Position numbers and translations under genes: made by a program
The notes under the pieces: generated by a model
Seen by the model: the letters and a program-made list of their open reading frames with translations, nothing else
Told to the model about the DNA's origin: nothing
Databases searched by the model: none
Source of the DNA: Cryobacterium mannosilyticum
Lineage (GTDB): Bacteria > Actinomycetota > Actinomycetes > Actinomycetales > Microbacteriaceae
Length of the DNA stretch: 64,000 nucleotides
NCBI RefSeq assembly: GCF_004402705.1
Contig: NZ_SOFM01000021.1
Span: 69,378 to 133,377, forward strand
Reading direction: 5' to 3'
Shown: piece after piece, positions 1 through 6,745 of the stretch
Numbering within the stretch: the stretch's first letter is position 1
Layout of the letters: the number at the start of each line of letters is the position of its first letter

Positions 1-209
1 ACCGGGGCGTCCGGCGGCAACATGATCGGGTCGCCCTGGCCGGGCAGGGTGGCCCGGAGGGTGAGGTTGCGCTCGGCAGAGTGAGGCACCTCAGAATCGA
101 CCCGGCTGATGGTGGTCGCGATCTCGGAGATGGTCGCCGCGGCATCCGCTGTGACGACGATGTCGCTCGACGAGCCCGACGGGCGAACGAAGGTGAGTTT
201 CAGGCGCAT
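1..209 (-). CDS. FtsK/SpoIIIE-type secretion ATPase, N-terminal fragment (cut by window edge)
   Basis: Only the first 69 codons lie in the window. The ATG at 209 opens a frame that runs off the left edge and begins MRLKLTFVRPSG, followed by DIVVTADAAATISEI. This resembles the short ubiquitin/YukD-like start of actinobacterial FtsK/SpoIIIE ATPases in type VII (EccC-like) secretion loci. No Walker motif is visible because that part lies outside. The next gene, a small multi-spanning protein, fits the same locus. Another FHA- or ubiquitin-like domain protein is possible. The identification is by recall of the N-terminal pattern only. Confidence 0.45.
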   Translation of the reverse strand, partial: MRLKLTFVRPSGSSSDIVVTADAAATISEIATTISRVDSEVPHSAERNLTLRATLPGQGDPIMLPPDAP

Positions 210-224
210 GCGTTTACATCCGAA

Positions 225-713
225 CTAGTCTTCGCGGCGTTCCCACGGCCAGAGCGGGCGGCCGTGCTCGCCCACACGGGAGGCGAGCAGCCAGGAGTAG
301 GCCAGTGTGACGACGACGGCGAGGATGCCGGTGGCCAGGGAGAACGGGCTGAGCAGCATCGTCGCGCTGAAGGTGAGCACGTGGAACGGCTGCCCGTCGC
401 CCGCCGCGTACAGAATCGCGCCGGTGACGATGAAGATGCCGAATGCGGCGATCCCGGCCGCGAAGGAGAAGCCGACGGCGACGCGCTGCCGGTCGGGCCG
501 GGTGGCCACGCCGAGCGTGAGCATGAGCACGAACACCAGCAGCACGGCGGCGGCGGCCATGCTCGGGCCGACAAGCGGGCCGGCATCCGGTTCGCTGATC
601 ACGTCAAGGTTCGTGGCGAGGCTGATCATGCCGAAGGCCGCCACGATCAACGCGCCGTAGAGCACCGCTGCGAAGACCGCGACGACCGTCGCGTACTTCT
701 GGTAGTCACGCAT
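225..713 (-). CDS. Four-helix membrane protein, DUF6121-like
   Basis: A 162-residue integral membrane protein with four hydrophobic stretches, at about residues 7-32, 50-70, 82-105 and 118-142. It has a short charged tail (GRPLWPWERRED). No catalytic motif is visible. It lies 15 bp upstream of the FtsK-like fragment on the same strand, so the two are probably one transcription unit. I believe it belongs to DUF6121, a Microbacteriaceae family found beside type VII-like ATPases, but that name is from memory. A structural or accessory role in that secretion locus is inference. Confidence 0.6.
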   Translation of the reverse strand: MRDYQKYATVVAVFAAVLYGALIVAAFGMISLATNLDVISEPDAGPLVGPSMAAAAVLLVFVLMLTLGVATRPDRQRVAVGFSFAAGIAAFGIFIVTGAILYAAGDGQPFHVLTFSATMLLSPFSLATGILAVVVTLAYSWLLASRVGEHGRPLWPWERRED

Positions 714-804
714 CGCTCCCCCTGTCCGCGTCTAGTGCGAGTGTAGCCGGACGACGCGGAGCCTGTGCCCGTTCTGGGTGCAGACGTGTGCTGTGCCCAC
801 GGGC

Positions 805-810
805 TAGTCT
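805..810 (+). promoter_or_regulatory. Possible -10 element for the TRD gene
   Basis: TAGTCT lies about 56 bp before the chosen GTG at 867, which would leave a leader of roughly 50 nt. No good -35 hexamer is visible. The same hexamer precedes the GNAT gene at 42727, so it may be a favoured -10 form here. Confidence 0.3.
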
Positions 811-866
811 TGCCCCCACCAGCACCGCGGTCGTTGCGGTTGCCCTGGCCGGGCGGAGGACTGAGC

Positions 867-2030
867 GTGAACCTGTTCCGACGCACGAAAGCCCTGCCCA
901 GGGCGGGTGAGCACCGCGCCACGGCCATCACGGAGACCGAGCCGACTCCCGCACCTCCGCGCCATCTCCTGGTGCCCGCCGTAAAGGTCGGCGACCTGGA
1001 GTCTGAGGCCCTGCGGCACCGGGCCGCCAATGCGTTGGTCGGCAAGCACCTCACGCCCCCCGATCCGGCCTCCCCCGAGTCCGAGGTCGATCTCGGGATC
1101 GCACCAGTGCCGATTCCCGAGCCCGGTTGGCAGCCCGTTCCCCTGGCCGCCAACCGCGGCCGCTTCTTCCAGAGCCCGACTCCGGTCGGCACGGGATTCA
1201 TCCTCGAGCGCGACGAGGCCAAGGCGGTCCTGGATGACTGGTCCATTCCGTATTCCGACGTGGTGCGGCCGTACCTGACCAGTGAGGACCTGGCCGACGA
1301 TCCCGGCCAGCGACCCCGACGCTGGATCATCGACTTCGGCCAGAGAGAGCTGGACGAGGCGGCACGGTTTCCGCGGGCACTCGTGATCGTTCAGGAGCGG
1401 GTGAAGCCTGAGCGCGAGACCAACGCGGATGAGATCTTCCGAGCCCGCTGGTGGCTTTTCGGACGCCCGCGGCTTCCCATGCGGGCAGCCCTCGAGCCGC
1501 TCGCGCGCTATGCGGTGCTCGGATCACTCGGCAGACGGATGCTCGTGGCGTGGGCGCATCCGTGGATCGTGGCCGGCAATTCGACCCTGATTTTCGCCGG
1601 GGCCGACGACTACAGCATGGGCATTCTGCTGTCGGGCGCCTACGACACCTGGGCCCGCGCCGGCACCCTGGCGGGCGCCCTGCTCAACACTCCGACGGCG
1701 GCCCTGGCCGCCTTCCCCTGGCCGGATCCGGTCGGAGCCGGCCGCCGGGACGCTGTCGCGGCAGCCTGCATCGCCCTGTACCGGCGCCGGAGTGAGCTCT
1801 GCCGGGAACACGGCATCGGGCTGAGTCGGCTGTACGGCATGACCTGGCCCGAGGACAACCCCGATCTCGCGGAGCTGCACCGACGCCTCGACGACGCCGT
1901 GGCGGACGCTTACGGCTGGGAGCCGTCGATCTCGGCCCACCCCGCCCAGATTCTAGAGCGTCTGCTGCAGCTGAACCGGGACGTGACGGACGGGCGTCGC
2001 CCCTACTCGCCGTTCACATCGGGCGGCTGA
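867..2030 (+). CDS. Orphan MmeI-like (type IIL) target-recognition and C-terminal domain protein
   Basis: This 387-residue protein matches only the second half of MmeI-family fused restriction-modification enzymes. In order it shows FFQSPTPVGTGF (about 100-111), PYLTSEDL (about 135-142), RRWIIDFG, VQERVKPERE (about 176-185), the TPTAALAAFPWPD motif (about 275-287) and a C-terminal helical part with GLSRLYGM and AYGWEP. These follow the order of the family's target-recognition and spacer regions. The PD-(D/E)XK nuclease, the SAM-binding motif and NPPY are all absent. The residues ahead of the match (about 1-95) are unlike the enzyme. The GTG at 867 is chosen over an in-frame ATG at 765 because GGAGGA ends 6 bp before it. 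It may be a decayed enzyme or a stand-alone specificity protein. The frame is clean and the ending is natural. Confidence 0.7.
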   Translation: MNLFRRTKALPRAGEHRATAITETEPTPAPPRHLLVPAVKVGDLESEALRHRAANALVGKHLTPPDPASPESEVDLGIAPVPIPEPGWQPVPLAANRGRFFQSPTPVGTGFILERDEAKAVLDDWSIPYSDVVRPYLTSEDLADDPGQRPRRWIIDFGQRELDEAARFPRALVIVQERVKPERETNADEIFRARWWLFGRPRLPMRAALEPLARYAVLGSLGRRMLVAWAHPWIVAGNSTLIFAGADDYSMGILLSGAYDTWARAGTLAGALLNTPTAALAAFPWPDPVGAGRRDAVAAACIALYRRRSELCREHGIGLSRLYGMTWPEDNPDLAELHRRLDDAVADAYGWEPSISAHPAQILERLLQLNRDVTDGRRPYSPFTSGG

Positions 2031-2033
2031 TTC

Positions 2034-2087
2034 CCTGCGGTGGCGCGCGGCGCTCCCGCCTAACGGAGGAGCGCCGCACGCCGCAGG
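2034..2087. terminator. Bidirectional terminator hairpin between convergent genes
   Basis: CCTGCGG plus GCGGCGCTCC (2034-2040, 2047-2056) pairs with GGAGCGCCGC plus CCGCAGG (2068-2077, 2081-2087). A small internal loop separates the two parts of the stem. It sits between the stop of the TRD gene (2030) and the stop of the minus-strand gene (2092), so it can serve both. Confidence 0.75.
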
Positions 2088-2091
2088 AGGC

Positions 2092-3099
2092 TCAGTTGGA
2101 GCGGATGCCCTGGGGTCCGTCGGCGAGCACGCGGTCGTACTCGGCCTTCGCCGCGGCGTTGCGCTCGGTGACCGAGCGGCCGCGTCGGGCGATCCAGGCG
2201 CCGGTCCAGATCGGCACCTCACGGGCCACCACGGCGGCGGCGATCGCGCCCGGGTTCAGCCACTGCTGGCTGACGAAGCGGTAGGCCTCGTCGGGCGTGA
2301 AGTTCCACGCCTGCACGCTGAGCAGGGCCGCCCCGATGTAGGAGAAGTAGACGACGACGGCCACCAGGAAGCCGAAGAGCACGTAGGCCCACCAGCCGCC
2401 GCGGTTGACGATCGCGACCAGCAGGGCGAAGCCGAGGAAGAAGAAGATCACCGGCACGTAGAAGATCGGCAGCACGATGAAGTCGGTGAACTTCGCCGTG
2501 GTGTCGGCGAGCGAGCCGCTGCCGATGCCGGAGAGCGCCAGTGCGACGAGGGCGTAGAGCGCCGCGAAGACGGCCGTGCCGAGGAGCCCGATCAGGATGC
2601 CGGCGCCGCGGTTGCCCTTGTACCTGGGCGCGGTGGGCGCCTGGATGTACACCGGGGGCTGCACGGTGGTGTTCGTCGGCGTGTAGGCCTGGGTCGGCTC
2701 GGTCGACTGGGTGTACGGGGGCTGTTCGCGGGTGGGCGCGTCGTCGCTGGCGAGCGTGGCGGCACCGGTGCCGCCGACCGTGGCGGCCGGCACGTAGGTG
2801 TCGCGCTTGACCGAGTCGGCGGAGACCGGCGCGGGAGCGTAGGCCTGGGTGGCGGCCGAATCGGGCGCATCGTAGGAGATCGGCTGGCCGATCGGCGCGC
2901 CCGGGTGCGCCTGCTCGGGGTTGGTCTGCTCGGCAGGGTGGGCGGATGCCGCGGGTGCCGCGCCGTCGCGGGCGTCTGCCTCGCGGCGGGCCGTTTCGGG
3001 GTCGACGCCGACGGGGCCGGTCTCGTGGCGTCCGGTGGTGGTTGCCGAGGCATCCGTGTCGGGGTTGGTGTTGCCGTCGTTGGGCGTGGTGTCGCTCAT
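2092..3099 (-). CDS. Membrane protein with a long disordered N-terminal region
   Basis: A 335-residue protein. About the first 165 residues are rich in Pro, Thr, Ala, Asp and Gln and low in hydrophobic residues, so they are probably disordered and cytoplasmic. Four hydrophobic segments follow (about 172-197, 208-232, 235-260 and 285-305), then a charged tail. The start is the ATG at 3099 because GAGGAG lies 6-11 bp upstream. A longer upstream frame exists but has no ribosome site. I do not recognise a family. It could be a scaffold or an actinobacterial envelope protein. It is separated from pilO by a long hairpin and is probably transcribed independently. Confidence 0.65.
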   Translation of the reverse strand: MSDTTPNDGNTNPDTDASATTTGRHETGPVGVDPETARREADARDGAAPAASAHPAEQTNPEQAHPGAPIGQPISYDAPDSAATQAYAPAPVSADSVKRDTYVPAATVGGTGAATLASDDAPTREQPPYTQSTEPTQAYTPTNTTVQPPVYIQAPTAPRYKGNRGAGILIGLLGTAVFAALYALVALALSGIGSGSLADTTAKFTDFIVLPIFYVPVIFFFLGFALLVAIVNRGGWWAYVLFGFLVAVVVYFSYIGAALLSVQAWNFTPDEAYRFVSQQWLNPGAIAAAVVAREVPIWTGAWIARRGRSVTERNAAAKAEYDRVLADGPQGIRSN

Positions 3100-3261
3100 G
3101 CTGCACTCCTCACGGGCCTGGCGGCCGTAGTTCTCTGCAGCAACCATAGCAATGCGCGTGCGGCGCGCCGGTGAAGCGCAGGGCAAAGTCTGGTGGCGGG
3201 GTCCGTCGGGTCGCGTCTGGGCGCGCATTTGACCCTCGCAGCGCCCACCCCGCGTCGAAAT

Positions 3262-3317
3262 CTACCTTTTCGGTCAAACCCGGCTTGCACGCCGGTCGGT
3301 TTCGACCGAAAAGGTAG
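3262..3317. terminator. Long hairpin downstream of pilO
   Basis: CTACCTTTTCGGTC (3262-3275) is the exact inverse of GACCGAAAAGGTAG (3304-3317). The 28-bp loop contains further pairing (AAACC with GGTTT, CGGC with GCCG), so the whole forms one long imperfect stem. It lies 19 bp past the pilO stop, which fits termination of the pilus operon. It lacks a clear U-tract and might instead be a repeat element. Confidence 0.6.
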
Positions 3318-3335
3318 GTCTCGGGAGATGGCGGG

Positions 3336-4121
3336 CTATTTGGCCGGGGCCGGGGCCGAAGCGGACGCGGGCGTCGCGGGCGGGACCAGCACGTAGACGA
3401 GGCCGGAGATCGTGGCGTTGAGTATTCCTCGGGCGGACGGTGCGGCGCCAGCACTGCCCTTCTCTGTTGAAGCAACTGCCGCCAGCGGGTCGGCCTCAGT
3501 CGTGGTCAATCCCGAAAGCAAGAAGAGCCTCGGGCCGGTCTGGAGCCCACTGACGAAATCGAGAACGCGGTCGTAGTCGCCCTTGATCGTGATCTGCAGG
3601 GCGAGGGAGGCAAAATTCCCCGCCGTGATCCGCGGGTCTGCGACAGGGGGGATTCCTCCGGTTGCGGGAACTGCCGGCGCGGCCGCGGCATCGGTTGGGG
3701 CCGGTGCGGGGCTAGCCGCCGCGCCAGCGGCTGGCGCCTCAGCGGCGGGTGCGATGGCGGCCGGCGCCACGACCGGTGCGTACGCCACGGCGTCCGCGAC
3801 TACCATCCCGGTGATGGACACCTGGGACTGGACAGCGAGGGATGACAACTGATCGACGAAGGCCGGCATCTCGGTGCCGTCCGGAACCGACAGGTTGAGG
3901 GGCGCCAACTCTGCCCGCACCTTGTCGATGCCGGCGAAGTCGTCCTTGAGTCGAGCAAGCACGACGGACTGTGCCCGGTTCGAGGCTTCCACGGACAGGC
4001 GTTCCGCATTCGCGGTCGAGGCGACCTTGAGCTGCGGCTGGATCCCGAGAAGGAATCCGAACGCGAGGATGGCCCCCATGAGCAGCACGGATCCGATGAC
4101 CCAGAGTCTGTTCTTATCCAC
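3336..4121 (-). CDS. pilO: Type IV pilus assembly protein PilO
   Basis: A 261-residue bitopic membrane protein: a short cytoplasmic start MDKNRLW, one transmembrane helix (about 7-28), a coiled-coil-like stretch (about 30-75), then a ferredoxin-like extracytoplasmic domain. The Ala/Pro linker (about 112-155, PAAEAPAAGAA type) and a Pro-rich tail are unusually long. PilO pairs with PilN in the alignment platform that links the cytoplasmic ATPases to the pilus. It is the last gene of the operon, 2 bp after pilN, in the conserved M-N-O order. Recognition rests on position, topology and overall pattern, because PilO sequences diverge strongly. Confidence 0.85.
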   Translation of the reverse strand: MDKNRLWVIGSVLLMGAILAFGFLLGIQPQLKVASTANAERLSVEASNRAQSVVLARLKDDFAGIDKVRAELAPLNLSVPDGTEMPAFVDQLSSLAVQSQVSITGMVVADAVAYAPVVAPAAIAPAAEAPAAGAAASPAPAPTDAAAAPAVPATGGIPPVADPRITAGNFASLALQITIKGDYDRVLDFVSGLQTGPRLFLLSGLTTTEADPLAAVASTEKGSAGAAPSARGILNATISGLVYVLVPPATPASASAPAPAK

Positions 4122-4123
4122 AG

Positions 4124-4789
4124 CTACTTCTCCTTCGCGGCGAAACGTTCGGCAAATGCGGCGTCGTTGATGTGCATCGTGATGTCGACGGTGTATATCC
4201 CGGTGGCCTCGTCAAGGAGCAGCTGGCCGGGCAGGGCATCCGCGAACCCGGGGAGCGCTGCAAGCCCGGTCAGCCAGGTGGGCACGTCGGGCAGGGAATT
4301 GCTGGTCGCGCTGAACGTCACGGTGGCGACCCGTGCCCCCTGCAGCGGAGCGGTCGGCTGTTCGTAGACGAGGATTGGGGTGGCCGAATCAACCGTGACC
4401 GACTTGATCGAGACGCTGGGCGGCAGCGTGGCCTGGACTCCCTGAAGGTAGGGTTTCCAGTCGATCTCGGTCGACACTCCCACCCTTTGCGCCGCCTTCA
4501 CGAGGTCGACCTGAGCCTGCGCCGTGCGCACTTCGCCGTACTTTGTCTGTTCGGCGAGCAGTCCGGCCGTATGCGACTGTTCGGCCAGCAGCCCAAGCTG
4601 CGCCTGGGCGGAGAGCACTGTAGCGGCACCGATGCCCGCGGCCACGACAACCAGCAGACCGACGACGCCGATTCCCAGGCCACGCCTGATGGCCTTTGCC
4701 TTGCGGCGCTTGAGGACCTCGGGAGGCAGCAGGTCGACCCGGGGCTCCCCGCCGATGAGCAGCTCGTCGCCGGAAACGTTGCGGCTCAT
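4124..4789 (-). CDS. pilN: Type IV pilus assembly protein PilN
   Basis: A 221-residue inner-membrane protein. The N-terminal cytoplasmic segment contains RVDLLPPEVLKRRKAKAIRRG, the family's conserved PilM-binding motif (usually written as xxNLLP). A transmembrane helix (about 42-63), a coiled-coil and a periplasmic-type domain follow. Its ATG overlaps the pilM stop by 4 bp (ATGA), implying translational coupling. It should bridge cytoplasmic PilM and PilO. In this window the LLPPE motif is preceded by a 13-residue acidic extension (DELLIGGEPR). Confidence 0.88.
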   Translation of the reverse strand: MSRNVSGDELLIGGEPRVDLLPPEVLKRRKAKAIRRGLGIGVVGLLVVVAAGIGAATVLSAQAQLGLLAEQSHTAGLLAEQTKYGEVRTAQAQVDLVKAAQRVGVSTEIDWKPYLQGVQATLPPSVSIKSVTVDSATPILVYEQPTAPLQGARVATVTFSATSNSLPDVPTWLTGLAALPGFADALPGQLLLDEATGIYTVDITMHINDAAFAERFAAKEK

Positions 4790-5829
4790 GCGTTACTCCC
4801 CAGTGCCAGGCCCAGTGCGACGAGGTATGTCCCCTGGGTTTCCTTGAGGGCTTCCGCGTTCACACCCCGGCCAAGCCCGATCGTGCCGGCCACGTCCGGA
4901 GCCAGTACGGGCAGCCGTGTCACCTCGGTCAGCGCCTCGGCGAAGCCCCTCAGCCGGGCACCTCCCCCAGTGAGAACGATTCGGGTCACCGGCACGTTCT
5001 GACGCGTGTTCACGAAGTAGTTGACGGTGTTCCTGAGGCTATTAAGCAATTCGGTGGTGACTTCCCTAATCACCGTGACGGCCGCCTCGTTGCCGGGAGC
5101 CGCCTCCGCCAGCCCCAGGGACCGTTTGAGTTCCTCGGCCTCATCGGCCGTGATCGTGAGACGCAGCATGAGCGCCTGCGTCAGGTCGTCCCCGCCGGTG
5201 GGGATGAGGCGCACGAATTGGGGCACGCCGGCATAGCTGACGACGACGGTCGTGGTGCCCGCGCCGACATCGATCTGCACGACCGGGTCATCCGTTCGTG
5301 CACCGCGAAAAATCGACCTGCTCAAAGCGAACGGGATCAGGTCCACTTCGACCGGCGTGAGCCCGGCAAGCTCGACGGCTTTCACGTTGCCGAGCACGGC
5401 GTCCTTCACCGCGGCCACGAGCAAACCGTTGATCTGAGGGCCGCCTTCACCCTCGGTTTCGGAGATCGGGTAGAAGTCAAGCAAAGCGTCAGCAACGGGA
5501 ACGGAGAGCATGTCCTGCACCTGAAACGGCAGAGACTCCCGGATCCGTTTGATCGACATTTTCGGCACGGTCAGATCGCGCGCGAGCACCCGGTGATTGC
5601 CCATGCCGAGAACCACGTTCTTGCTCTTGAACCCGCCACTCGACCATAGCTGTTTGATTGCGGCCGCTACGGTGTTTGGTTCGAGCACCTCGCCGCGGCT
5701 GACCGCGCCTTCCGGAAGGGGCACTTGGTGGTAGCGCACGAGCAGCGGGTTGGCCTTGCCCGCGTCGCTCACCTCCACGGCGCGCACGGCGACACTTCCG
5801 ATGTCGATTCCTACGACGTTTGCAGTCAT
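4786..5829 (-). CDS. pilM: Type IV pilus assembly protein PilM (actin-like ATPase)
   Basis: A 347-residue cytoplasmic actin-fold protein. The phosphate-1 loop VVGIDIGSVAVRAVE lies at the start, IDVGAGTTTVVV is the second phosphate loop (about 190), and LTGGGARLRGF is the adenosine motif (about 285). It binds the PilN N-terminus and organises the pilus motor platform. The ATG at 5829 is preferred to an upstream in-frame TTG because GGGAGA lies 5 bp before it, and the TTG would overlap that ribosome site. It follows pilD by 25 bp. Confidence 0.92.
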   Translation of the reverse strand: MTANVVGIDIGSVAVRAVEVSDAGKANPLLVRYHQVPLPEGAVSRGEVLEPNTVAAAIKQLWSSGGFKSKNVVLGMGNHRVLARDLTVPKMSIKRIRESLPFQVQDMLSVPVADALLDFYPISETEGEGGPQINGLLVAAVKDAVLGNVKAVELAGLTPVEVDLIPFALSRSIFRGARTDDPVVQIDVGAGTTTVVVSYAGVPQFVRLIPTGGDDLTQALMLRLTITADEAEELKRSLGLAEAAPGNEAAVTVIREVTTELLNSLRNTVNYFVNTRQNVPVTRIVLTGGGARLRGFAEALTEVTRLPVLAPDVAGTIGLGRGVNAEALKETQGTYLVALGLALGSNA

Positions 5830-5854
5830 TGATTCTCCCAATACAGACGTGCGG

Positions 5855-6745
5855 TCATGCCAAACCGAACAGAGAGAGATAACCCGTCGCTATCGCCCCA
5901 CCACCGAATATTCCCAGCCATGCCCCGGCGAGCATCCACGGACCGAACGGGATGCCGCTCTTCCGATTCGCCCTGCGGGTCATGATTAGGACAAGACTAA
6001 ACAGTCCACCGAGCAAGAACGCGGCGAACGCGCCGACGACCAGCGGAGCCCAGCCTAGCCATCCCAGAAAAAGTCCCAGAATGCCGGCGAGCTTCACATC
6101 TCCGAACCCCATGCCGCCCGGGTACAGAAGTGCCATCAAGAGATACAGGCCGAAAAGTGCCCCCCCGCCGATTAGAGCCGACAGCAGTCGTTCGGGCGCA
6201 CCGGCCAGAAGCGCGGCCGAGGTCAACAGCACAGCGCCCACCGGGTAGGCCGGCAGAACGATCCGGTTCGGCAGTGTGTGGGTGTCGAGATCGATCAGTG
6301 CAAGTGCGACGCTTACCGCAGCGAGGTAGAGGAAGGCCACCATTGTGAGGGCCGCCGCCGCTACCACTGTGTCAATCATTCCGGCGGCGGATACGAGCTC
6401 TCCGAACGAGCCGAGCCCGGTGGTCGAGCTGAGCCCGGTGGTCGAGCTTGTCGAGACCCCGGACAGCACCCACCAGGCAACAACACCGAAGAACACCGCC
6501 GTGCCCAATTCGACCAGCGGATATCGCGCCGAAATCCCCGTCGCACAGTCACGGCAGCGCCCACGCAGCAGAAGCCAGGAAAGCACTGGGATGTTGTCCC
6601 ACGGACGGATCTGGGCCGCGCACGACCCGCAGGCGCTGGGTGGCGACACAATCGATCGTCCGGCCGGGACCCGGAATACAACGACGTTCAGGAATGACCC
6701 GATGAGTAGCCCGAAACCTCCGAGAAGAACGGCCGGAACAATCAT
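5855..6745 (-). CDS. pilD: Prepilin peptidase (type IV leader peptidase, PilD/TadV family)
   Basis: A 296-residue polytopic aspartic protease that cleaves prepilins after the conserved Gly and normally also N-methylates the new N-terminus. The N-terminal domain has SFLNVVVFRVPAGRS and the two CxxC zinc pairs CGSCAAQ and CRDCATG. The catalytic aspartates fall in DLDTHTLPNRIV and GFGDVKLAG. About seven membrane segments are visible. The ATG at 6745 shares its A with the stop of the upstream minor pilin (TGATG). A Ser/Thr/Gly-rich loop (STSSTTGLSSTTGL) is encoded by a tandem repeat at 6413-6448 that matches an intergenic repeat family. It sits in a loop and should not disrupt activity. Confidence 0.93.
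   Translation of the reverse strand: MIVPAVLLGGFGLLIGSFLNVVVFRVPAGRSIVSPPSACGSCAAQIRPWDNIPVLSWLLLRGRCRDCATGISARYPLVELGTAVFFGVVAWWVLSGVSTSSTTGLSSTTGLGSFGELVSAAGMIDTVVAAAALTMVAFLYLAAVSVALALIDLDTHTLPNRIVLPAYPVGAVLLTSAALLAGAPERLLSALIGGGALFGLYLLMALLYPGGMGFGDVKLAGILGLFLGWLGWAPLVVGAFAAFLLGGLFSLVLIMTRRANRKSGIPFGPWMLAGAWLGIFGGGAIATGYLSLFGLA
6413..6460. repeat. Tandem 18-bp repeat inside pilD, matching a Microbacteriaceae intergenic repeat
   Basis: GAGCCCGGTGGTCGAGCT occurs twice exactly and in tandem (6413-6430, 6431-6448) and continues into TGTCGAGACCCC. Read on the minus strand this gives GGTCTCGACAAGCTCGACC, the core of a repeat I know from intergenic regions of this family. A related copy lies at 23101-23175. 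Confidence 0.8.

Noticed and set aside
765..866. Upstream ATG extension of the TRD protein
   Set aside because: No ribosome site before 765, while GGAGGA sits correctly before GTG 867. The added residues contain Cys/Pro-rich noise and a possible -10.
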